The translations under genes and the position numbers were made by a program. This document shows, piece by piece, positions 10,425-20,154 of a DNA stretch of 44,486 bases (within the stretch, counting starts at the first letter, position 1; every line of letters begins with the position of its first letter). Below the pieces are notes generated by a model. The model was not told where the DNA came from and searched no databases. It was given only the letters and a program-made list of their open reading frames with translations. The DNA is from Nemertoderma westbladi (Eukaryota; Xenacoelomorpha; Nemertodermatida; Nemertodermatidae): the NCBI GenBank assembly GCA_032718475.1, contig JAUCBJ010000868.1, forward strand, positions 1-44,486, in the 5' to 3' direction.

Positions 10425-12463
10425 ATGACTGAGTTGATAGAAGATGATCTTGGTATCAGGGAGCGATATACCCTACCCTTGCAAGCGTTTGTTAATAGTT
10501 AATAAGCAGTGACGCTAGTCAACCTACTACGGAGGACAATGGCCGTTATATCGAACCGCCAATGTCAAAGGAACAGCTCACGCGTGAATTGGACTATAGA
10601 AAATTCACCGCTCGCTATACGCATTGTAATGGTACGTATATGGACTTCTTAACTACTGGTCACCCTATCGATTTACACGATACGGACGATGTAGACACCG
10701 AAAGGGAAATGACCCTATTTAAATATCATACCCAGCGGAGTCGGAACGATAAACTGAGAATCGAACACGAAAAATTCTATTCGAAATCGACTCGAAAGAG
10801 AAGATGTTGAAGAACTGGATAAACGCAGTGACTTCAACGTATATTTGGAATTCTTGAGAGAAACATTGTAAAACTGCAGAAAGATCACCCGCGTTTCCCC
10901 TACAAGACGTGCATCTTTGGTATTATTACGATGAATGCCCTAGACCCAACCAACAAACGGAAAGACATAAACATCCGCGGAGACGTTGCGCTAAACACAG
11001 TTTTACTCGCTATACTTACGGGAGTTTCAAACGAAACTTGTTCGACATATCACCTATGCTCGCTCGACTCAAACGATCCTTAAATAAACCGATGATCAGA
11101 GTTCCGGAATACTCGGTCAGACCTCCTCATTTCCTGGTGAGACCTCAGACTCTTGATCCTAATAGTATCACGGATCCTCCTGAACTGTACTCACGGTTCA
11201 AAGATCTAGTGTTACCCAAACAATTAGTCGGTGGCACTCCGGTTGTGGGCTCCCTAGATATCGCCCATCTTACCTAGCCGGATTGGGACGCGGACACCTA
11301 ATATCGCCGTTCAACCCGTATAATCGTCCCGGTCTAACCCCGATACAACCTGTCACCGAGGTGGAGGAGAGCGTTGTACGAAACGCGCTAGACGCTATTC
11401 GACAAAAGATTGGAAAAGGAACTTACGATTGTTTAAATAAACGTAAATTGCAGCAGCAAGTCCAAGCGGTAAAAGAATTAGCTTTACCCCAGTTTGATAG
11501 AGAAATCCAGAATCTCGAGGAAGACATCGAACTTGGACGAATCTACTCTCTGCAGGAGTTTTTGGACGAACGCTTCCAATGACCAGCGGAGGAAAATCAG
11601 CTCGAGGAGAAGCATATCGAAATGGACGAGAGAGAAGAAGCAGCTTTAGCCCAGCCAGAAGCTCAAATCCTTATGACCGATCTCTATTCCAAAACCATTA
11701 TTCATCCTTCAATGGTACCCCATTTCGGAGACAAACTCTTCGCCACGGTACAACCCCAACCGGTTGCTATTAACTTAAGATCTAGAGATCTTATCGCTGA
11801 CGCTCCTATGTTACAACGTCCACCAATCGAGGCCACTCGTGTCAACGGTATACTCGTTGAACTTCCGGACAATCGAGCGGATCTTGTCCGTCGTATGGTA
11901 CACGAGGTCAACCTACGCGCTAGACCTTTACTGAACTCATTTTATGGGATCAAAGACCACCCCTATTATGTCAATTTAACTTAATATTATATGGTGAAAC
12001 CAGAAGATCCTACATACAGTTTAAAGTTTCTACCATTGATAAATCACGCGGTGACTTGTTCATAAACTCGCATCCAGAGTTACAGGAAGTTCATAGACAA
12101 CCATATGAATATAAAGCCAGAGAACGCGAGTTGGAAAGAACCATCAAACCGAGGAAATTTCTTACTACTCACAGTCCACCTACCGCTCTCGTGCAAACGA
12201 CCCGTCAGGGACCAGTAAGAGCTGCTGTCTTGAAATGCGCTCCAAAGGTTGTTCGACCTCGTTTCACTGAGGTTGATATCGATCAACCGGGTACCTCGAC
12301 CGGCGGATACACCGACTGTAACCCTAAACCTTCCGATGCAATTGTATTGCACCCCTCACCCAGGAGTTATAGCCCTCCTCGTAAAGTGGCTCACCCCAAA
12401 GAGAAAAGGACTCTTGCTAGCCTCACAAAACTTCATAAACGCCGTTCACGTAAGAAGGACTAA
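10425..12463 (+). pseudogene. Accessory sense-strand reading frame of the BEL element, unknown family (broken)
   Basis: Downstream of pol and in the same sense, a ~2-kb region codes in shifting frames from MTELIED at 10425 to a stop at 12461-12463. Aligning it with the right copy (16971-18486) shows that the ancestral product began MTELIED, contained ELDYRKF and PIDLHDTD, had a middle part DINI.G...LNTV, a helix-rich stretch around 11400-11580 and 11620-11984, and ended in a Ser/Pro-rich then basic tail (KRRSRKKD). Stops lie at ~10500; frameshifts lie near 10800, 11060 and 11580. I recognise no domain. There are no clear signal peptide, transmembrane segments or glycoprotein cysteines, so it does not look like an envelope gene. 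The basic C-terminus would fit a nucleic-acid-binding or nuclear protein (inference). Confidence 0.6.
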
Positions 12464-12533
12464 CTGTTTAGAGTATTTTTATATTTTAGAAACTGTGATT
12501 TTTTATATTTTATAGAATTAAATCCCATTTTCT

Positions 12534-12541
12534 GGGAGCGG
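12534..12541 (+). promoter_or_regulatory. Polypurine tract before 3' LTR, left BEL
   Basis: GGGAGCGG abuts the 3' LTR start TGTAAAAG. The same GGGAGCGG stands before the 3' LTR of the right copy (complement of 16893-16900). Position and conservation fit the plus-strand DNA primer. Confidence 0.65.
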
Positions 12542-13678
12542 TGTAAAAGCTTTTGCGGACATAACAAGTCATTTTTTTCCGCAATGTACCATGCAGGTGC
12601 TTTAGCGGACATAACAAGTCATAGGTTGCCACAATGCGCCTAATACTCCAAAAAGACTGGAATTCAGATGACGAAATCTGTCAGCTGATTTACTGTAAAC
12701 GTGGAACCTCTCTTTGTTCTGCTAAGCCAATCAGAGCGATTTTCATTTTATGTTGGACAAGGGCCTATGTAAAACCGTGCAATGCATTACGGTCTTTGTT
12801 TACCTTTTCTGAGCCTCGGAACACCGGCTTAGAATTCTTCTGTGCTTCTGTAGAAGTTTCAGACTTTGGCCTAAACATCTCATCTGATGGCTTTGATTAC
12901 AAGAACGTAAAACTATTAACGATTCAACTACCGCATCACACCGCAATTCATGCATCACGCACATGGAACACTGCATAAGTAACACATACTGACTGTTCAC
13001 CACATTATTTGCTTCTGTTATTAATTGGTGTTATGTTAATGTATATTGCTGATATATTTGGAGAATACCGATGAATAATCATAAAACCCCACAATATTCT
13101 TGATTACTGAAGGTTAGAGGAACAGGTTTACCGGTAGCAACTGCGACTTACATTATACTGGTTTTTTGTGTGAATTAAATGCTATTTCATAATCCCTACA
13201 TGTGTCAGTTGCGATCCTCCTTATATATGATCAAATTCAGTGACCGTCGGCAGATCAGTGTGAAGTAGTGTGAAGCCGTGTGAAGTAGTGTGAAGGTTAA
13301 TAAAGCATCTCCTAAAGAATGCGCTTTTTACGAAACTCATTAGCCATCTAGTTGTGATTAGTATAAGTCATAACTCTGTTTTTATACTTAAAGCGCCACG
13401 TCCTAAAGGAACTGTTAATATTTCCCCGAAAGTAAATATATTGTCAGAGATTATATAGTAACGATCAATCGAATAATACAGTAGGTCTACACCGCAATCA
13501 CTATCAAAGCATCCGAATCCAGTCTTCCTTAACTGTGGGTGAATGGTCGCGCACAGACTGGCTTCGGCGGATGTAACTTCAGTACATTAAATAATTGGTC
13601 TAGGCTAAAGTCGATTTATAAACATAAAGACAACTAAAATTGGCAGGTTAAACTGCTAAAAGTCTAAAAGCGCGAACA
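12542..13678 (+). repeat. 3' LTR of left BEL (complete)
   Basis: 1137 bp, from TGTAAAAGC to GCGCGAACA, followed by the GTCTG target duplication. The first 982 bp pair with the 5' LTR at 763-1745. The last ~155 bp survive only here, and align with the end of the right-copy LTRs through the shared GGTTAAACTGC and AAGCGCGAACA blocks. TATA-like TTATATATGA is at 13221-13230 and AATAAA at 13299-13304. Confidence 0.9.
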
Positions 13679-13683
13679 GTCTG
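13679..13683. repeat. Target site duplication GTCTG, left BEL, 3' copy
   Basis: Exact match to 758-762. LINE coding sequence resumes here in the same frame. Confidence 0.9.
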
Positions 13684-14576
13684 TACTCCCAGATATTCCC
13701 ATTGGCGATATCTCCTTTGCAGAAGTGAAGGCTGCTGCAAAGAGCATTAAGACCAATCGTGCCAGTGGAGTAGATGGTGTTCCCCTTGAGGTCTTTAAAA
13801 TGCCTGAGTGTTTAAAGCTCATCTATCCCATCATAGTAGACATGTACCGAACAACAAGAGTCCCACAAGAAATGAAAACAAATAAGTTGGTGCCAGTTCC
13901 CAAGAAGGGCAACCTAACACTCTATGGTTCTTTTCGGGGAATCTCATTGATCTCGATTGCTGCAAAGCTATAAAATAGGATTCTATTAAATCGCATCAGG
14001 GATCCCATTGAGAGACTGCTCCGTGGAAATCAGAATGGGTTCCGTAAAGGTCGTGCGACCATGGAGCCCATTTTGGCACTTAGAAAGATAATTGAAGAAT
14101 TATCAAAAAAGAAAGACAAGCATCTGGCTGTTATCTTTGTTGACTTCTTCAAGGCCTTTGATTCAGTCTCTCGCTCACGTATGTTCAGCATACTTTCATT
14201 ATATGGGATTCCTGATGAAATTATTGCAGCAATCAGAACAGTATACGATGGTTCGACAACATTTGTGTCTACTGTTGACGGTGACACAGAACCATTTGAA
14301 ATGTTATGGGGCGTCCTCCAAGGAGACACACTTGCACCATTCTTGTTCATTATTGTGGTTGACTATGTTCTACGCATGTCCTTAGATCATCATAATGATG
14401 ATGGGGTGATGATAACTCCACCTACTGGCTCCAGAAGTCGAGGAAATCCTGCCAAGTACCTAACTGATCTAGACTTTGCTGATGACTTAGGAGTACTCTC
14501 AGAATCATTAGAGGGAGCCCAACAGCTCCTCAGCTCATTAGAACATGCTGTTTCTAGTGTTGGTCTTTTTATTAAC

Positions 14577-14581
14577 TCCAG
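14577..14581. repeat. Target site duplication TCCAG, right BEL, left copy
   Basis: TCCAG directly precedes TGTTCGCGC, the complement of the LTR end, and recurs at 31550-31554 beyond the other end of the element. Confidence 0.9.
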
Positions 14582-14713
14582 TGTTCGCGCTTTCAGACCT
14601 TTGGCAGTTTAACCCGCCAAATTAAGATGTCTTCTAGATTGAGTTAATGGTGGTTGATTCATAGTATAAATATAATTAAATTTGTTGCGAGATTATAACA
14701 GTATTGTAATATA

Positions 14714-14742
14714 TTTCGTACCGACTGGCGGTGCTTCATCAG
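14714..14742 (-). ncRNA. Hammerhead-like ribozyme motif, left arm
   Basis: On the minus strand this reads CTGATGA, then a stem-loop with ACCG/CGGT pairing around CCAGT, then GAAA. These are the two conserved core strands of a hammerhead ribozyme flanking helix II. The base pair next to the core is imperfect and helices I and III are not convincing by eye, so activity is uncertain. It is identical over the core to 15653-15681. Confidence 0.4.
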
Positions 14743-15085
14743 ATATAGGTCTGTAGGTAGGTTAACAAAATACTAATGATAAGGGTACAATATAATAGAA
14801 AGGGAAACACATAAGTATGATTAATAATATTCAGATGTAAATACAGTAATTGTAATATTAACATAGCGATACTTCAGTACTTAGGCATTCTGAATTCTGA
14901 CTACGAGTACAGTGTAGGTATATAGCAGTAATGACACGGTAACTGTGGAACTGTATGATAAATCTAATATGATTAGGTCTGTTATAATTGTATTGTATGT
15001 ACAGTATAAAGTTGATGAAGCATGAAGAGTTATACAGTATGTATCTTTAACTAATTTTATGCATTATGAAAACTAATAGTTTCTT

Positions 15086-15258
15086 ATCCTAAATTAATAA
15101 ATGCTAATTTGTTATATCCTAAATTAATAAATGCTAATATGTCATATCCTAAATTAATAAATGCTAATTTGTCATATCCTAAATTAATAAATGCTATTTG
15201 TTATATCCTAAAATTAATAAATACTAATATGTCATATCCTAAATTAATAAATGCTACT
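15086..15258. repeat. 30-bp minisatellite, six units
   Basis: CCTAAATTAATAAATGCTA recurs at about 15088, 15118, 15148, 15178, 15207 (with an extra A) and 15238, giving units of 29-31 bp. It forms the centre of the inverted-end insertion. The frame seen across it is a product of the repeat and not a gene. Confidence 0.9.
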
Positions 15259-15652
15259 ATTTTATTATATAGTTATTGTAACCTCCCCCTCCCCTATTTT
15301 TTTTTTGTGTTAGTGTGTATGTTTTTTGTGGTTCTGTGCCCTGTTATAGAAATCTTGGATACCGCGTAGAAATGGTACGAATATTGAAGATACGTTCACT
15401 GATAATCTACCGTTAATTACTTTGTCACCTCCTTCTTTTATAAATAAACTTTCTAGAATTCTTCGTCTTAAAGTGTGGTTTAGTCCTCTGTGCAGTATTT
15501 TGGAGTTATTAAAGTCGGGTGTGTGTTGTGATGTTTACATAATAATAATAATATTTACATCTGAATATTATTAATCATACTTATGTGTTTCCCTTTCTAT
15601 TATATTGTACCCTTATCATTAGTATTTTGTTAACCTACCTACAGACCTATAT

Positions 15653-15681
15653 CTGATGAAGCACCGCCAGTCGGTACGAAA
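15653..15681 (+). ncRNA. Hammerhead-like ribozyme motif, right arm
   Basis: CTGATGA at 15653-15659 and GAAA at 15678-15681 enclose a small helix (ACCG with CGGT). This is the plus-strand copy of the left-arm motif. A candidate helix III, TATAA/TTATA, follows at about 15686-15702, but not directly after GAAA. Confidence 0.4.
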
Positions 15682-16892
15682 TATATTATAATACTGTTAT
15701 AATCTCGCAACAAATTTAATTATATTTATGTCTTCTAGATATTAAATCGCTTTTTAGCCTATGACAAGTATTTGATTCACTACACTAGTCGAAACCAATC
15801 TGTGCGCGATCATTCACCCGCTGGATATTCCCGGGAGATTGGGTTCGACGGTTTAATTTTATTGCTATGTAAGCCTAATGTATTATTCGACTGACAGTAT
15901 TATATAATCTCTGACAATATTATTCACCTTCGGGAATATTAACAGTTCCTTTAGGACGTAGCGCTTTATCTATATAAACAGAGTTATGACTTAAACTACT
16001 CACAACGATATGGCTTAATTATAATTCACATATATGGCGCATTCTTTAGGAATTGCTTCTTTAACAGACTCACTCATACACAATGCTGCACAATACTGCA
16101 CACTAATCTGCCAATCTTCACTGATTTTAGTCACATATAAAAGGAACACAGACTGACTCATGTAGGGTCTATCAAATAACATTAGATTCACTTCAAACCA
16201 CTTTAACATAAGTCACAATCGTTATTGGTAACCTTTCTCTCTTACCTTCGGTATATCAAGAATATTGGGTTTTCGGGGTTATTTCTCGTTATTCCAATAT
16301 AATAATTCATCAACAAATATAATGAATAACCGACAACAAATAGCAGTATACAGTATCGATTGAGCAGGTAAATTTTAGCAGTTTCAGCAGTTATTAAAAG
16401 CCGTGTGTCAGCAGGTATTATGCAGCAGTGACTACTGCAGTTAAAGGATATATGTCCTTATAATTAAACCTACTAGTGTTGGACTAAAAAGCAGAAAACA
16501 CAAAACACTACAAAGCCGTTCTTTCGTGGCTTTGAAAAACTCGTGACTACTGCTCTATACGAGGATACCAACTACCCTTATTCCACGAAGCTCCCGTTCA
16601 ACACAGAGAAAGAGCAGTGAGATAGGAAAATTTCAGTTCAGTAGCTCTGTGATAGGTCAAAATCAAGGCTAACTCAAATTCTATTGGGAGATACAAAAAC
16701 AAGGCTATGACGCAACCTTCCTAGGCTAGTTGGCCGATTAAACAGAGCCCAGATGCCTGCGTACAGCAAATCAGCCAATAAGCTGGTAGCTTGCACTATT
16801 TTAGCTATCGATCCCCTTTTAGAGTATTCAGCGACTGGGGGGGAACTGGTTAGCAAGGCAAACGAATCAGTTATCCCACAAAAGCTTTTACA

Positions 16893-16900
16893 CCGCTCCC
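16893..16900 (-). promoter_or_regulatory. Polypurine tract, right BEL
   Basis: The complement reads GGGAGCGG immediately before the 3' LTR start, identical to the left copy. Confidence 0.65.
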
Positions 16901-16970
16901 AGAAAATGGGATTTAAGTCTATAAAATATACAAAATCACAATTTCTAATATACATAAATACTCTAAACAG

Positions 16971-18486
16971 TTAGTCTTTCTTGCGCGGACGGCGTTTACG
17001 CAGTTTTTTGAGGCTAGCAAGAGTCTTTTTCTCTTTGGGGGGAGCCACTTTACTAGGAGGGCCATAACTCCTGGGTGAAGGGTGCAATATGATTGCATTA
17101 AAAGGTTTGGGTTTACGGTCGGTGTCTCGTCCATTTCGATATGCTTCTCCTCGAGCTGATTTTCCTCCGCTTGTCATGGGATACGTTCGTCCAAAACTCT
17201 CGCAGAGAATAGGGTTTTCTAAGCTTGATATCTTCTTTGAGATTCGAGGTTTCCCAATCGAACTGAGATAAGGCCAATTTGTTTATCGATTGGACTTACT
17301 GTTATAACTTACGTTTATCTGAACAAACGCAGGTTTCTTTTTTGATCTTTATAGAATAGCATTTAACTCGTTTCGTACAACGCTCTCCTTCACCTTGATG
17401 AAGGGTTGTATCGCGTTAAACGGGACGACCATACGGTTGGATAGTGATATTAGGTGTCTGCGTTATAATCCAGCTAGGTAAGATGGGCGGCTAGCTAGAA
17501 ATCACTGTCGGAGTGTTACCGATTAATTGTTAGGGTAGCACTAGATCTTGAACAGTGAATACCGTCCGCGAGGATCCGCGACACCACCAGGATCGCAGGT
17601 CTGAGGTCCAACTAAGGAATAAGGAGGTTTGACCGAGTATTCCGGGACTCTGATCGTAGGTTTACTCTAGGATCGTTAGAGCCGAGTGAGCATAGGTGAT
17701 ACGTCAAACAAGTTTCGCTCGAAACTCCAGTGAATATAACGAACACAACTGTGTTTAACAAAACGTTTCCGTGGATGTTTATGTCTTTCCGTTTATTGGC
17801 TGGGTCTAGGGCATTTACCGTAATAATACCCAAAAACGTACGTCTTGTAGGGGAAATGCGAGTGATCTTTCTCCAGCTTACAATATTCCTCCATCCGTTC
17901 GAAGCTATTCGGTACAACAGGTAGCGGTCGATCGGCGGTAAGATACATCATAGGGGAATCGAGCCGTTTGAGTTCTACCATGCGGTCATGATGTATACCT
18001 TGAGGATATCGAGTTTCTAGATTTTGTTGACTGGCAATATTGAGATATGTTTCTATCAGGAATTCCAGATAATCGTTGAAGTCGCTGCGTTTATCCGGCT
18101 CCTCAACGTCTTCTCTTTCGAGTCTGTTTCGAATAGAATTCTCGTGTTCCATTCTCGGTTTATCGTTCCGCCTCCGCTGGGTAGGATATTTCAATCGTAC
18201 CATTTCCCTTTTGGTGTCGACATTGTCCGTATCGTGTAAATCGATAGGATGATCAGTAGTTAAGAAGCCCATATACGTACCATTACGCTGCGTATATCGA
18301 GCAGCGAATTTTCTATAGTCCAACTCGCGCGAGCTGCTCTTGGGACATTGGCGGTTCGATATAACGACCATCGTCCTCCGCAGCAGTTGGACTAACGTCG
18401 CCGCGTATTAAGCTATCAACAAACGCTGGTAAAAGTAGAGTATATCGCTCCCCGATACCAAGACCATCTTCTATCAACTCCGTCAT
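16971..18486 (-). pseudogene. Accessory reading frame of the right BEL, unknown family (broken)
   Basis: This is the homologue of 10425-12463. It opens MTELIED at 18486, runs about 50 codons, is shifted by a 2-bp loss near 18325, and continues in the next frame through ELDYRKF to about 17800, where a one-base gain shifts it again. The next part (DPANKRKDINIHGN) is read to about 17680. Beyond that many stops occur, and roughly 640 bp matching 11640-12280 are deleted at about 17132. The last part ends with the basic tail KRRPRKKD and a stop at 16971-16973. The lesions differ from those in the left copy, so the frame was once longer and intact. No domain is recognised. It is broken although gag-pol beside it is intact. 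Confidence 0.6.
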
Positions 18487-20154
18487 ATCTGCTATATATG
18501 AGTTTATCCATATTATAATGAGTTTATATTTAGGCGAGCGGGCGTCGCTGCCTACCCCAATCAACCCCCGGACAGTACGAGATCCTCAGCGCCGATGTGT
18601 CGTCGCCGCTGTACTTTCGACAACGACGTAGCCGCACAACGACAACGACAACCGGCACAAGTCACTCGACTGTCCGTCCCAAAGGCTCCCAAAAGGGTCC
18701 CAAAAATGTACTTCAGGTTTTCCTTGGAGAGTTAGGTTACTTTTACGATTGCGACTAGCTACTGTAAACACACCTTAGCAGTAACATTCACCTATAAACT
18801 CACAAATACCACACACACAACTTGTCACAAATTACACACATTCGGGCCATTTGTCCGTTAGTCAATGCCTTCCAGAATGTCACTGCATTATTATGTATCC
18901 TTGGATACTAGTAGTGCGCTATTTATTCCCTATGCTATTCAATGGGACAAGCTTTCTATTGTTCTTTTAACTCAATTCTAATTCTAGCGTGGTTGTTGCT
19001 ATGGTGACATTATGTAAAGCTAGCGGTAGAATTAGGGTAATTTCCAATGCATACAGATCTGGGATGTTATTTAATAGTAATTCTTTAATAGTCAATGTCC
19101 TGTTTATACATGACTTTATGAATTTTATCGGCTATTGACTATGTTTGGGAGACTTTCGTACACGCATACGCATAATAATATAAATCTCCGCTCCCTTGAT
19201 CTATTAATTAATGGAATTTTGGGGATGTTATAAATTGCGTGAAATGGCAATTTATTAAATTCATTAAAAGACATGAATTTAAATTTATTCCCTGAAATTT
19301 TATTATTTGATAATTAAATTGACATATTTTGATTCTAGAACATGTCTAGGGACACAAGATCCTTAATTCTAAGAAAATTGTCTCTTTAAGAATATCGGTA
19401 AATGCTACGATATCTTAATTGACTAGAATTGTTGAAGGATCTGAATTTTACAAATTTTGACTTATTTGATTTGTAAATATTAACTAATTAATATTTGAGA
19501 TGGGCACCGATTTATTCCAGAACTTGTCTGGGGACGTTAACCACTGATTCTATAATTTGTCTTTCAAGTATATCGGTGGGTGCCACGATATCTTAATCGA
19601 CTAGAATTACAGATGGTCAAAGGGTTTAACAGATTTATTTTGCGTTATACGCTACTGTTAAAGGGACATCACGCTACTATATGTATTATTTAATATACGG
19701 TATGAGAGCAATATCGCACGAAGCAATGTCAGTGTGAAGAGGCAAGTCGTTTCCAAGGTCTACCCAGAGCTTGGTTTAGCCGAGACACGAGGATCTGAAC
19801 TTTGCATTCCTAATACTCTGCCTACCAATAATACTTGAATATAGTAGTGGCTTTATTGTACTTTAATAAGTACGGACATTTCATCTTACCGTAGTTACGT
19901 ATTTATAATATAATACGGACAGTAAGGAAAGAAAAAAATTAATTATTTCTTCGCCGTCGCACTAAATATAATATAAGTAATTACGTACGTAATAAACACG
20001 AATATATTGCACTATTCTACTAAATAATCGCTAAATAATATTCTACTAAATTAAATAAAACGATTATAATAAAATTACATAGTAATACATACATAAATAT
20101 AAAAATAATAAAATAATATAAAATAATAGAGTCACACGCCCACTCCGAACGATA
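18487..20154 (-). other. Non-coding module between pol and accessory frame, right BEL
   Basis: This aligns with 8688-10424 in inverse orientation. It includes the two hairpin-bearing units (about 19320-19430 and 19500-19610), with CCAGAACTTGTCTGG-type hairpins. I see no supported gene in it. The part next to gag-pol is very AT-rich and contains several AATAAA-like words. Confidence 0.6.

Larger units (their letters stand above)
763..13678 (+). mobile_element. BEL/Pao LTR retrotransposon, left copy (decayed)
   Basis: This 12.9-kb element is inserted in the RTE-like LINE. It runs: truncated 5' LTR (763-~1745), leader (~1746-3564), broken gag-pol (3565-8687), non-coding repeat module (8688-10424), broken accessory frame (10425-12463), purine-rich tract (12534-12541), 3' LTR (12542-13678). 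It is bounded by TG...CA and a 5-bp duplication. Its 5' LTR and 3' LTR differ at roughly 25-30 of about 980 shared positions, so it is older than the right copy. The RT and integrase domains are deleted, so it cannot move on its own. It belongs to the same family as the element at 14582-31549, but the LTR interior is clearly diverged, suggesting a sister subfamily. Confidence 0.93.
13679..14581 (+). mobile_element. RTE-like LINE, segment 2 of 3 (reverse transcriptase core)
   Basis: This segment carries most of the reverse transcriptase. It starts PDIPIGDISFAEVK. Conserved blocks in order are NRASGVDGVPLEVFK (~13750), FRGISLISIAAKL (~13935-13970), NGFRKGRATMEPILALRKII (~14033), VIFVDFFKAFDSV with the first catalytic Asp (~14130-14170), GVLQGDTLAPFLF (~14310-14350) and DLDFADD with the catalytic Asp pair (~14470-14490). 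One in-frame stop lies just after AAKL (13971-13973). The segment ends VGLFINS, where the right BEL is inserted at TCCAG, and the frame continues at 31555. The block order and wording fit the RTE clade. The copy is dead. Confidence 0.9.
14640..15727. mobile_element. Inverted-end insertion with hammerhead-like motifs (Penelope-like candidate)
   Basis: 1088 bp interrupt the LTR, flanked by the 13-bp duplication ATGTCTTCTAGAT (14627-14639 and 15728-15740). The uninterrupted LTR at 30385-30400 shows the empty site. About 177 bp at each end are inverted copies (14666-14844 against 15552-15727). The left end has 26 extra bases outside the repeat. No coding sequence is present; the centre holds a minisatellite. 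Each arm carries CTGATGA...GAAA, the hammerhead ribozyme core order. Penelope-like elements can have inverted terminal repeats, hammerhead motifs and target duplications of around this length, so a non-autonomous Penelope-like element is my best guess. A fold-back or other retrozyme-type insertion is the alternative. Confidence 0.6.
14582..16892 (-). repeat. 3' LTR of right BEL, split by a later insertion
   Basis: The LTR consists of 15741-16892 plus 14582-14639, 1210 bp in total, and is interrupted by 14640-15727. Its sequence matches 30340-31549 except for about five substitutions, at places such as the GACGTAGCGC/GACATGGCGC block and the CTGCGTAC/CTGTGTAC block. It begins TGTAAAAG and ends GCGCGAACA on the minus strand. 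A TATA-like CTTTTATATG sits near 16133-16145 (minus sense). Confidence 0.92.

Noticed and set aside
10425-12463. Retroviral-type envelope gene
   Set aside because: The position fits, but there is no signal peptide, furin-like site, fusion peptide, membrane anchor or cysteine-rich ectodomain in either copy.
15086-15258. CRISPR-like array
   Set aside because: The units are contiguous without unique spacers, and the sequence is from an animal genome.
15086-15369. Coding frame across the 30-bp minisatellite
   Set aside because: The repeated LINANxSYPK-type peptide is only the translation of the tandem repeat. No start context or conserved sequence is present.
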